NCBI GenBank assembly: GCA_902168115.1
Contig: CABHPB010000074.1
Location: forward strand, 1-43,469
Reading direction: 5' to 3'
Origin: an uncultured Methylopila sp.
GTDB lineage: Bacteria; Pseudomonadota; Alphaproteobacteria; Rhizobiales; Methylopilaceae
DNA: 43,469 nucleotides
Shown: piece after piece, positions 1-7,564 of the stretch
How positions within the stretch are numbered: position 1 is the first letter of the stretch
Layout: every line of letters starts with the position of its first letter
The notes under the pieces: model-generated
Told to the model about the DNA's origin: nothing
The model's database searches: none
The model's input: the letters and a program-made list of their open reading frames with translations, nothing else
Program-made: the position numbers and the translations under genes

Positions 1-1
1 A

Positions 2-35
2 GTCTCGTGGGCTCGGAGATGTGTATAAGAGACAG
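2..35 (+). other. Sequencing-library (Nextera/Tn5) adapter at contig edge
   Basis: These 34 bases match, from memory, the Nextera read-2 transposase adapter. The last 19 bases (17-35, AGATGTGTATAAGAGACAG) are the Tn5 mosaic end. It is library DNA left on the contig end and not part of the genome. Nothing read across it should be trusted as protein. Confidence 0.97.
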
Positions 36-149
36 CCCTTGCAAAAGGGAGGGCAGGGTGGGGATCGGTCAGGATCGAGCTCAGTCCTGACCGATCCCCA
101 CCCGACCCTTGGGCGCGACGCCCAAGGGCCACCCTCCTCTTTGCAAGGG
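36..149. repeat. Multi-hairpin palindromic element
   Basis: Three nested inverted repeats are visible. The outer arms at 36-53 and 132-149 pair with two mismatches. Inside lie a 19-bp perfect stem (56-74 with 85-103, 10-base loop) and a 10-bp perfect stem (106-115 with 119-128, 3-base loop). The whole could fold as a cloverleaf-like structure. Such elements are usually intergenic in alphaproteobacteria. Here the element touches the contig end and is open in the frame of the downstream hpnG fragment, so it is either an in-frame insertion or a chimeric or misjoined end. Confidence 0.85.
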
Positions 150-677
150 GAGGGATTAGGGGAAGACGCGCCGGATGCGGCGGCCCTTTACCCATTGGCC
201 GGAGGTGAAGACCTCAGCTCTTCCTCAAGTCGACAGGAGCGGCTGCTCGCCGTCCTGCGCGCGCGTCTGCCGGACGCCCGCTCCGGCGCCTTCGCGGGCG
301 TCGAACGGATCGTCGCCACGGCGACTGAAAAGGCCGCGCTGCGCGCCCAGACCGGCGCGATCGCGGCCGACATGGAGAGCCACGTCGCAGAGCGCGTCGC
401 GCGTCGCCATGGATTGCCGTTCGCGATCGTCCGTGCCGTCTCGGACGACGCGCAGCGCTCGCTCCCGCCGGCCGCGCTCGTCGGCATGCGGCCGGACGGC
501 GGGGTCCATCTCGGCGCGGTCTTCAGGTCGCTCGCGAAAAATCCGGCGCAGCTGCCCGCGCTGATCGCGACCGGGCGCGACGCCGAAAAGGCTTTCCGCG
601 CGCTACTCCGCGGGTTCGAGCGTCTTCGCGCCGCGGGAGCGGGTGATCTCGACGCGCATCTTCTCGACGTGGTCTGA
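36..677 (+). CDS. hpnG: Hopanoid-associated nucleoside phosphorylase, 3' part (partial)
   Basis: HpnG cleaves adenine from adenosylhopane to give ribosylhopane in bacteriohopanepolyol synthesis. The recognisable C-terminal half begins near position 225. It contains the phosphorylase-superfamily segment TGAIAADMESHVAERVA (about 354-404), with the conserved ADMES motif, followed by a region typical of HpnG (PPAALVGMRPDG). The N-terminal half is missing: upstream the same frame runs through the palindromic element and then the adapter, so the true 5' end cannot be placed. About 75 bases at the 3' end overlap the convergent hpnH. The fragment may be intact in the genome and merely cut by the contig edge, or it may be a pseudogene or in-frame insertion product. 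Confidence 0.8.
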   Translation, partial: PLQKGGQGGDRSGSSSVLTDPHPTLGRDAQGPPSSLQGEGLGEDAPDAAALYPLAGGEDLSSSSSRQERLLAVLRARLPDARSGAFAGVERIVATATEKAALRAQTGAIAADMESHVAERVARRHGLPFAIVRAVSDDAQRSLPPAALVGMRPDGGVHLGAVFRSLAKNPAQLPALIATGRDAEKAFRALLRGFERLRAAGAGDLDAHLLDVV

Positions 678-1748
678 GAACACGTACTGCGCCGGCCGGG
701 CGTTCGAAATGTCGATGTCCTTCGCCATCGCGCCGTCGGTGCGGATGCCCCAGAGCGCGAGCTTCATGAGCTTCAGCGGACTGCGGATCGCGTCCGTGGT
801 CGCGGTGCCCTCGAAGCCGCAATGCACCATGCAGTTCGAGCACTTCTCGTATTTGCCGACCCCGTAGGCGTCCCAGTCGGTCGTCTCCATCAGCTCGGCG
901 AAGGTCTTGGTGTAGCCCTCGCCGATCAGGTAGCAGGGTTTTTGCCAGCCGAAGACGGTGCGCGCCGGCATCGACCAGGGCGAGCACTCGTAGCGCTCGT
1001 TGCCGGCGAGAAAATTCATGAACAGCGAGGAGTTGGTGAAGCTCCACGCCTTGCCGCCACGGCCACGCTTCAGCACGTCGCGGAAGAACTGCTTGGTGCG
1101 CTGACGGCTGAGGAAGTGCTCCTGGTCGGGCGCGCGCTCATAGGCGTAGCCCGGCGAGATGGTGACGCCGTCGCAGCCGACCGCCTCCATGTCGTCGAGG
1201 AAGGCGGCGGTGCGCGCCGGGTCGGCGCCGTCGAACACGGTGCAGTTCACCTGCGCGCGGAACCCCTTCGACTTGGCGAGCAGGATGGCGTCGCGCGCGA
1301 CGTCGTAGACGCCGTCCTGGCAGACCGACTTGTCGTGCATGTCCCGGTCGCCGTCGAGATGGATCGACCACGTGAAGTACGGAGACGGCTTGTACTGGTC
1401 GATCTTCTTCTCGAGCAGCAGCGCGTTGGTGCAGAGGATGACGAACTTCTTCTTCGCGATGAAGCCCTCGACGATGCGGGGCATGTCGCGATGGATGAGC
1501 GGCTCGCCGCCGGCGATCGAGACGGCGGGCGCGCCGCATTCGTCGATCGCCTCCATGCACTGCTCGTAGGATAGGCGCTGGTTCAGGATGTCGCTCGGAT
1601 AGTCGATCTTGCCACAGCCCTTGCAGGCGAGGTTGCAGCGGAACAGCGGCTCGAGCATCAGCACCAGCGGGTAGCGCTTGACGCCCCGCAGATGGTTGCC
1701 GACGACGTAGGAGCCGATACGCGCGGCTTGCGAAAAAGGAATTCCCAA
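603..1748 (-). CDS. hpnH: Adenosyl-hopene transferase HpnH (radical SAM)
   Basis: HpnH adds an adenosyl unit to diploptene, the first committed step to extended (C35) hopanoids, using a radical SAM mechanism. The 381-residue product is the usual length. It has the radical SAM cluster motif C38-x3-C42-x2-C45 (CNLACKGC), the GGEPL motif after strand 2, and a C-terminal cysteine-rich segment (YEKCSNCMVHCGFEG) that probably holds an auxiliary site. The start is TTG at 1748, six bases after the ispH stop, with GGAG inside the end of ispH serving as ribosome binding site. This makes hpnH the last gene of a minus-strand hpnN-ispH-hpnH series. Its 3' end overlaps hpnG by 75 bases, tail to tail. Confidence 0.96.
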   Translation of the reverse strand: MGIPFSQAARIGSYVVGNHLRGVKRYPLVLMLEPLFRCNLACKGCGKIDYPSDILNQRLSYEQCMEAIDECGAPAVSIAGGEPLIHRDMPRIVEGFIAKKKFVILCTNALLLEKKIDQYKPSPYFTWSIHLDGDRDMHDKSVCQDGVYDVARDAILLAKSKGFRAQVNCTVFDGADPARTAAFLDDMEAVGCDGVTISPGYAYERAPDQEHFLSRQRTKQFFRDVLKRGRGGKAWSFTNSSLFMNFLAGNERYECSPWSMPARTVFGWQKPCYLIGEGYTKTFAELMETTDWDAYGVGKYEKCSNCMVHCGFEGTATTDAIRSPLKLMKLALWGIRTDGAMAKDIDISNARPAQYVFSDHVEKMRVEITRSRGAKTLEPAE

Positions 1749-1754
1749 AATGCT

Positions 1755-2705
1755 TTACTCCGCTGGCGTCGCGGCGGGCGCCGAATTGCGCAGCTGGGCC
1801 GGCAGCCGGAATTCGATCGTTTCCTTGACGCCTTCGAGATGGGTGACGTCCACCGGCCCGAGCTCGCGCAGCGCGTCGATGACCGAGAGCACCACCGCGT
1901 CAGGCGCCGAGGCGCCGGCCGTAATGCCGATGCGCTGGCGTCCAGCGACCCAGGCCGGGTCGAGCGCGTCGCCGTCGGCGACGAGATAGCTGTCGAGCCC
2001 CTCCTCGACGCCGATTTCGCGCAGGCGGTTCGAGTTGGAGCTGTTGCTGGCGCCGACCACGAGGAGAACGTCCGCCACGCGGCAAAGGTCCCGCACCGCG
2101 CTCTGGCGGTTCTGCGTCGCGTAGCAGATGTCGTTGACATCGGGGCCCGTCACGTCGCTGAACCGCGCCTCAAGCGCCGCAATGACGGCGCGGGTGTCGT
2201 CGACGCTGAGCGTCGTCTGCGTGACGTAGGAGACCGGCGTGTCGTCCGGAAGATCAAGCGCCGCGACGTCGGCCGCGGTCGCGACGAGATGAACCGGCGC
2301 GTCGATCTGCCCGATCGTGCCCTCGACCTCGGCATGGCCGGCGTGCCCGATCAGCACGACCGCGCGTCCCGACTGGGCGTAGCGGTTGCCCTGGCGATGG
2401 ACCTTGGTGACGAGCGGACAGGTGGCGTCGATCACCGGCAGCCCGCGGGCGCCGGCGTCGCTCTGGACCTTCTTCGAGACGCCATGCGCGCTGAAGATCG
2501 TCGTCGCGCCGTCTGGGATCTCGTCCAGCTCGTCGACGAACACCGCGCCCTTCTTCCTGAGTGAGTCCACGACATGCTTGTTGTGGACGATCTCATGGCG
2601 GACATAGACCGGCGCGCCGTACATGACGAGCGCGCGTTCGACGATCTCGATCGCACGGACCACGCCCGCGCAAAGTCCGCGCGGCTGAGCAAGGATGACC
2701 TGCAT
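1755..2705 (-). CDS. ispH: 4-hydroxy-3-methylbut-2-enyl diphosphate reductase
   Basis: IspH is the last enzyme of the MEP pathway. It reduces HMBPP to IPP and DMAPP with a [4Fe-4S] cluster. The 316-residue protein shows the three cluster cysteines in their family contexts: C12 (GLCAGV), the ATCPLVTK cysteine near 96, and the ICYATQNRQ cysteine near 197. It also has the substrate-binding histidines H41 (EIVHN) and the one in SAHGVS, and the SSNSNRL motif. The position directly before hpnH suggests that isoprenoid precursor supply is co-expressed with hopanoid modification. The C-terminal tail past ETIEFRLP is short and alanine-rich, and varies in this family. Confidence 0.97.
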   Translation of the reverse strand: MQVILAQPRGLCAGVVRAIEIVERALVMYGAPVYVRHEIVHNKHVVDSLRKKGAVFVDELDEIPDGATTIFSAHGVSKKVQSDAGARGLPVIDATCPLVTKVHRQGNRYAQSGRAVVLIGHAGHAEVEGTIGQIDAPVHLVATAADVAALDLPDDTPVSYVTQTTLSVDDTRAVIAALEARFSDVTGPDVNDICYATQNRQSAVRDLCRVADVLLVVGASNSSNSNRLREIGVEEGLDSYLVADGDALDPAWVAGRQRIGITAGASAPDAVVLSVIDALRELGPVDVTHLEGVKETIEFRLPAQLRNSAPAATPAE

Positions 2706-2856
2706 CGCGCTCCCTTAATGCTGTCCCGGCGGTTCGCGAGGACCTCGAACCAGACCCGACCGCCCGTCGTCGTAACACACCCTAATAGCGCCACTTCCGC
2801 CGCGCCAGCATGACGGCTTGCGCCTGCGGCGAGGTTGAAGCGCACAGGCGCAAGGC

Positions 2857-5457
2857 CTAGCGGACCTTCTCCGCCTTCCGCGCCTCCTTGCGCGGGGGCC
2901 CGAGCAGCGCCGGCTCGAAGATCAGCGCGCAGACCAGCGTCCAGGCGAGCGACAGCATCAGTATCTTGCCCATGCTGGCGGTTCCCGGATGGCTCGACAG
3001 CCAGAGGCTCCCGAAGGCCGTGCCGGTCGCGAGCGCGCTGAACAGCACGGCGCGCGCGAGGCTCGACTGCAGCAGGTCGGTCGCCCCGCCGCGCCACGCC
3101 ATGACGAAGTAGATGTGGAACGCGACGCCGACGCCGAACAGCAGCGGGAACGCGATGATGTTGGCGAAGTTGAGCGGCTGGCCGATGACGACGCATGTCC
3201 CGAGCGTCAGGAAGCCCGACAGCACGACCGGCGCGAGCGTGAACGCGACCTCGCGGATGTCGCGCAGCACCGCGAACAGCAGGATCGTCACCAGCGCGAG
3301 CGCCAGCACGCCCGCCTGCACGAACGCCCATGAGACAGTCCGCGCCGCCTCCTGCGTCGTCACCGCGAGCCCTGAGGCGTTGGGCGCGAGCGCCCGAACG
3401 TCGTTGGTGAAGCGGGTCAGCGTCTCGTTGTTCTCGGCGTCGCCCTTCGGGAAGATTTGGACCAGCGCGCGGCCGTCCGGCGCCAGCCAGTCGCGGGCGA
3501 TCTCGCCCGGCAGGGTCTCGCGCGAGACCGGGCCCGCCTCGAGCGAGGCGCGCAGCTGGCCGAGCGTGACCTTCAGCGGATCGACGAAGGCGACGACGGC
3601 CTTCGCGCGCGTCTCGGGGTCGCCGTCCGCGACGCGCGTCAGCGCCGCCGCGAGGCGCTCCGCGCTCGCCTTCGCCGGTCCCGAAGCGGTCCCCGCGACG
3701 CGAGTGAGCTGCTCCGCCATGCCGCGCAGGATCTTGACGTTTTCCGCGTCGTCCGGCGGCGCGGGCGCCGCGAGCGTCTGGCCGAGCGCCGCCCTCGCCT
3801 GCCCGATCGCCGCGAGTTTTTCCGGCTGGTCATCCGGAACGAAACTGTCGACCGTGATCGCCTGCGCGACCGTCGGCAGCGCCCGCGCCTTTTCGGCGAG
3901 GGCGGCGGCTGCGGCCGCGTCCGGGGCGACGACGCTGATCGCGTTCGGCGTGCGCAAGGGGTCCCGGACGAGGTCGGCAAGCGCGACCATGCCGGGCGTC
4001 TCCGGATCGCGCAGGTGCATCGGGTTGAAGTCGAACCGGACCAGCGGAAGGCTGGCGACGCTCGCGACCATCGCGATGGCGAACGCCCACAGCACCCATG
4101 CGCGCCGCCGCTCCAGCCACCTGTCGGCCGGCGCCGCGAAGGCGAAGCCGACGTCGCCGCGCGGTCGCCCGGGCTTCAGGAGCACCAGCAGCGCGGGCAG
4201 CAGCGTCAGGCTGAAGGCGAGCGCGATCACCATGCCGAGGCCCGCGACCACCCCGAGCTCCGCGATCCCGACATAGGCCGTCGGCAGGAAGGCGCCGAAG
4301 CCGAGGAACACCGCGCCCGCCGCGAGCAGCAGCGGCCCGCCGAGCGCGTCGGCCGCGCGCGCCATGGCGTCGCTCGCGCCTGCCGCCTCAAGCCGCTCGG
4401 CGTTGAACCGCACCGACAGCTGGATGCCGAAATCGACCCCGAGCCCGACGAACAGCGGGATGAAGGCGACCGAGATCAGGTTGAACGACGACACCGCGAA
4501 GAGCCCGAGCGCGGTCGTGACCGCAAGGCTCAGAAGGATGTTGACGACGATCGCGGCGACGATCCTGACGGACCCCACCGCGAGCCACAGCGTGACCACC
4601 ATCGCGCCCAGCATCACGAGGCCCACCACCGACATGTTCTCGGCCAGCGTCGAAAACTCTTCGTCGGCGAGCGGGATCGCGCCGGTCAGCCGCACGCTGA
4701 CCCCATGCGCCGCGTCGAGCCCGAGCTCCTTCGCCGCCGCGTGGATCGCCTGACTGGCGGACTCGCCCGGCGTCAGCGCGCCGAAGTCCAGCGCCGGCTG
4801 CACCAGCAGCAGCTGCCGCGTCGGCGCCTTCGCCGCGCCGCCCTCGAAGGCGCGCGTCCAAGAGAACCGGGCGGGCTCGCCCGCGACGAGCCGGTCGAGC
4901 GCGTCCGCCGACGCGCCGAGGATCGGCGCCAGATCGCCAAGCGGCACCGCGCCCATCTGGACGCCCATCATCGCCGTCCCGAAGGCGCCCGCGACGCCCC
5001 GCAGCGACGGGTCGCGCGCCAGCGGATCGAGCAGCGGCTGCGCCTCGGCAAGCGCCGCGCCCGCCGCCTTCGCCTCCCCGGCCGATCCGAACAGAAGCGC
5101 GTTCTTGTCGAAGAACGCCCCCCCGTCCGGCCGGCGCACCGCCTCGATCCAGCGCTTGTTCGTGGAGAGCTTTTCGGCCAGCCGCGCGGCGGCGGACTGG
5201 GCGAGTTCGGGCGTCGCGCCGTCGACGATCACGAGCGTCGCGTCGGCGTTCTGCGGAAACGTCCTGACCAGATCGGCCTCGTCCTTGCGCCAGCCGACGT
5301 CGGCCGAGAACAGCGCGCCCGTATTCGTGTCCATCGCAAAATGTGCCGCAGTATAGGCGACGGACAAGGCTGCCAATACGATCGAAAACAGCGCGACGAC
5401 GAGCGGAAACCGGCATGAAAACCTGACCACGCCGACAATCGGAGTTTTTGCGCTCAT
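2857..5457 (-). CDS. hpnN: Hopanoid transporter HpnN (RND/MMPL family)
   Basis: HpnN is an inner-membrane RND-type transporter that moves hopanoids toward the outer membrane. The sequence shows the family architecture: one N-terminal membrane helix, a large periplasmic domain, a helix cluster at about residues 285-435 (numbered from the longest ORF), a second periplasmic domain, and a final helix cluster at about 720-860. The repeat motif GLGVDFGIQL in the first half mirrors GVGVAFHIYF in the second. The longest frame starts at 5493 (878 residues). I prefer ATG at 5457 (866 residues) because GAGGGA lies 11 bases upstream and the extra 12 residues look non-conserved. It is separated from ispH by about 150 bases and read in the same direction. 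Confidence 0.93.
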   Translation of the reverse strand: MSAKTPIVGVVRFSCRFPLVVALFSIVLAALSVAYTAAHFAMDTNTGALFSADVGWRKDEADLVRTFPQNADATLVIVDGATPELAQSAAARLAEKLSTNKRWIEAVRRPDGGAFFDKNALLFGSAGEAKAAGAALAEAQPLLDPLARDPSLRGVAGAFGTAMMGVQMGAVPLGDLAPILGASADALDRLVAGEPARFSWTRAFEGGAAKAPTRQLLLVQPALDFGALTPGESASQAIHAAAKELGLDAAHGVSVRLTGAIPLADEEFSTLAENMSVVGLVMLGAMVVTLWLAVGSVRIVAAIVVNILLSLAVTTALGLFAVSSFNLISVAFIPLFVGLGVDFGIQLSVRFNAERLEAAGASDAMARAADALGGPLLLAAGAVFLGFGAFLPTAYVGIAELGVVAGLGMVIALAFSLTLLPALLVLLKPGRPRGDVGFAFAAPADRWLERRRAWVLWAFAIAMVASVASLPLVRFDFNPMHLRDPETPGMVALADLVRDPLRTPNAISVVAPDAAAAAALAEKARALPTVAQAITVDSFVPDDQPEKLAAIGQARAALGQTLAAPAPPDDAENVKILRGMAEQLTRVAGTASGPAKASAERLAAALTRVADGDPETRAKAVVAFVDPLKVTLGQLRASLEAGPVSRETLPGEIARDWLAPDGRALVQIFPKGDAENNETLTRFTNDVRALAPNASGLAVTTQEAARTVSWAFVQAGVLALALVTILLFAVLRDIREVAFTLAPVVLSGFLTLGTCVVIGQPLNFANIIAFPLLFGVGVAFHIYFVMAWRGGATDLLQSSLARAVLFSALATGTAFGSLWLSSHPGTASMGKILMLSLAWTLVCALIFEPALLGPPRKEARKAEKVR

Positions 5458-5537
5458 CAATAATCCGGTCCCTCGCGACGCCAGCAGATCCATATCGGAC
5501 CGCAGCGTCCAATCAAGCGAAGGCGAGCTGCATCAGC

Positions 5538-6098
5538 TCAGCCGGACGCGTCCCCATGCCCTGCGAGCCGCCCCTCGCGCAGCGCCTCCATCCGCCGCGC
5601 CAGCCGGCGGCGCATCTCCTCGAGGTCCTCCTCGGGCTCGTCGCCGCCGCCCTCGCGAGCCCTCTCATCCTCAAGCGCCAGCAGTTCGCGCTTGGCCTGC
5701 GCCAGCGCGCGGACCGCCCTCGCCCAGCGCTCGACGCTCCCGGCCCGGGCGTCGGCGAGCGCCGCGAGATTGGCCTCGACGCTTCGCACGAACCGCCGCT
5801 CCCGGTCGGACACCTTGCCGTCGACCGTCCAGCGCGCCCCGAGCCAGAGCGACTGGTCCTCCGCCGGCGACCAGGCCACGGCAGGCCCCCTGCCAGTCCC
5901 GGCCGCCCGGTTCGGACCTCCGCGCCTGCGCCGTCGCCGCGTCCAGCCCCAGACGCGGATCCGCTGGTAGAAGGTCCTCGCCGACATGCCGAGCCCCGCC
6001 GCGATCTCCTCGACCGGCGCATGCCCCCGCTCGTAAAGCCGCCGCGCCCTGGCGACGGCCTTCGGGTCGGCGGCGACGAAGGGACGCGAACGCGGCAA
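5538..6098 (-). CDS. Helix-turn-helix protein, putative regulator
   Basis: This is a 186-residue protein. Residues about 13-52 (VARARRLYERG, VEEIAAGLGMSARTFYQRI, VWGW) form a clear homeodomain-like helix-turn-helix of the type found in terminase-small-subunit-like and transposase-like proteins. A basic arginine run follows at about 53-60. The C-terminal third is charged and likely coiled-coil (EDLEEMRRRLARRMEAL). The start is TTG at 6098, supported by GGAGG seven bases upstream. Immediately upstream lies a promoter whose -10 box is embedded in a palindrome (6121-6135), which suggests autoregulation. No phage genes surround it. The molecular target is unknown. It lies 80 bases upstream of hpnN on the same strand. 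Confidence 0.75.
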   Translation of the reverse strand: MPRSRPFVAADPKAVARARRLYERGHAPVEEIAAGLGMSARTFYQRIRVWGWTRRRRRRGGPNRAAGTGRGPAVAWSPAEDQSLWLGARWTVDGKVSDRERRFVRSVEANLAALADARAGSVERWARAVRALAQAKRELLALEDERAREGGGDEPEEDLEEMRRRLARRMEALREGRLAGHGDASG

Positions 6099-6120
6099 GG
6101 TCGGGCCTCCGTGACAGAAG

Positions 6121-6153
6121 ACCCTATTATAGGATTTTTTTCTTAGATTGCAA
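6121..6153 (-). promoter_or_regulatory. Promoter with embedded palindromic operator
   Basis: On the minus strand, TTGCAA (6148-6153) and a perfect TATAAT (6126-6131) are separated by 16 bases. The -10 box sits in the palindrome ACCCTATTATAGGAT (6121-6135 on the plus strand, one mismatch between 6-bp arms). An A-tract (AAGAAAAAAA on the minus strand) adjoins it. The same palindrome and tract recur at 20346-20370 in front of the DUF6456 gene. Confidence 0.6.
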
Positions 6154-6518
6154 GCGAGGGTTCATGCCTTCGCCGCGACTGCCGCGCGCGATAGGCGGAA
6201 AGCAAAGAAGGCTGGAGCGAGCGAACGCCTAGCTGCAGAAGTGTCTCAGCTGACTTAAGCAGTCGTATATCGCCTGAGCCGTCAGATTCTTGGTCGCGAC
6301 GTCGACGCCCTGCGGGCGCGCCGCCGACCCGCTTTGAGCGATCGAGCTGAGATCACCAACAAAGCCAGCCTGAGGATGTACTGCATCAAGAGCTAGGCTT
6401 AAAAAACCATGCGGAGAACCTGACAAACGATGCAACCACGCTGACTCGCTAGCGACGGCTTCTTATAAGGTGGAAGTGACAAATTGCAAATTCGAAATAA
6501 TGCCGTTGGTAAAATGAT
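6154..6518. other. Intergenic leader of the accessory patch
   Basis: This stretch separates the helix-turn-helix promoter from the DUF2971 gene. The left half is G+C-rich and the right half turns A+T-rich, marking the edge of the accessory patch. A 68-codon frame on the minus strand (6229-6435, TTG start, ends in RHFCS) has no recognisable domain and no clear ribosome binding site; it may be a gene remnant. A promoter-like pair sits at 6441-6469. I see no tRNA, integrase or obvious direct repeat at this boundary. Confidence 0.4.
6441..6469 (+). promoter_or_regulatory. Sigma-70-like promoter for the DUF2971 gene
   Basis: CTGACT (6441-6446, four of six matches to the -35 consensus) and TATAAG (6464-6469, five of six to the -10 consensus) are 17 bases apart. 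The start codon lies about 50 bases downstream. This AT-rich box stands out in the local G+C-rich context. Confidence 0.4.
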
Positions 6519-7454
6519 ATGTCAGACACAGAACTAGATCCTCTAGAGCAGCTTGTAGCGGAATTTAGAGAACCGCCTGATCCTCCTGCAATTCTCTACA
6601 AGTATCTTGCACCTGAGAGGATCGATGTCCTTCAGCATGCTCGCATCCGGTACACGCAGCTCAACGGGACTAATGATGAATTCGAGATCCGGAGGACCTT
6701 TGCGACAATGCTTGGCCCGAAGATGCAGGGCATTATTCGACATCAGCTTCAATCTGTAAACATCGAAGAAATGATCATTAACACAGTTTCAGAACACACT
6801 GGAATGTCGTTGGACGACGCGCGACGTTGGTATGATGAGAATAAGGATGACCCCAAGGTCAGCCAAGTGGTATCGAATGCCCCATCTTTGCTCGAAAACT
6901 TTCTCGGAGATATGGCGCGAGCCTCATCTACGCCAGAGGCGGTCATGCATGTTCTCGATCAATTTGCTAGCCAGACTGCGGCTCTTTCCTTATCGGATGA
7001 CCCTTATGTCTCCCAGATGTGGACTCACTATGCAGCCAATTGGTCCGGATTTGTAATTGCTTTCAAAACTGACGATGCCAGCCTTACTCCGAGTAAAGAG
7101 AATGGGAGCATGTTTATTCCCATCCAATACAGGCAAGATATGCAAGAGGAGCTATTTGACGATCCAATTGGCGCGCTCTTTTCTAAGCAACCAGGTTGGA
7201 GCTATGAACGGGAGTGGAGAAAAATAATTCGTCCTGATCAAGCTGATTTCACAATTGCGGCGCAGCCGGACGACATTTTTCTAAAAAATTTTTCGCGAAA
7301 TGCCGTTGACAGAGTGATTGTTGGTCACCGCGCGTCGGACAACCTAGTCGCGTCAATCAGAGCCGAACTTCAGGGTTATCCCGGCGCTCGCCTGTTTCAG
7401 ACGCGCTCCAACAAAGCTGACGGCTCCGTCGCCGAAGTGGAACTTTCGCTTTAA
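6519..7454 (+). CDS. DUF2971 domain-containing protein
   Basis: This is a 311-residue soluble protein. It has the DUF2971 hallmarks: an N-terminal LYKYL segment followed by LNGTNDEFEIR, a central SLSDDPYVSQMWTHYA segment, then WSGFVIAF, and near the C-terminus WSYEREWRKI. The biochemical role of this family is not established; members are often found in accessory regions and near defence genes. Base composition is foreign: the line 6541-6600 holds 30 G+C of 60, against about 43 of 60 at 9541-9600 in the PBP1a gene. It is followed 110 bases later by a DUF4238 gene on the same strand, so the two may be one transcription unit. The ribosome binding site is weak. Confidence 0.85.
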   Translation: MSDTELDPLEQLVAEFREPPDPPAILYKYLAPERIDVLQHARIRYTQLNGTNDEFEIRRTFATMLGPKMQGIIRHQLQSVNIEEMIINTVSEHTGMSLDDARRWYDENKDDPKVSQVVSNAPSLLENFLGDMARASSTPEAVMHVLDQFASQTAALSLSDDPYVSQMWTHYAANWSGFVIAFKTDDASLTPSKENGSMFIPIQYRQDMQEELFDDPIGALFSKQPGWSYEREWRKIIRPDQADFTIAAQPDDIFLKNFSRNAVDRVIVGHRASDNLVASIRAELQGYPGARLFQTRSNKADGSVAEVELSL

Positions 7455-7564
7455 TCCTACACAAAAAAGGCCCTCGGCATCATCCGACAACTTGCCGGTC
7501 TTGCGAGAGCTCTCCTGTCTTGCCTTTCGGCAGGCAGCCCCAGTTGTCACTGAGCCAACCGTCG

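Noticed and set aside
3457-5418. 653-codon open frame on the plus strand opposite hpnN
   Set aside because: A shadow frame. G+C-rich coding DNA yields long antisense frames; the composition is arginine-rich and there is no domain or ribosome site, while hpnN on the other strand is clear.
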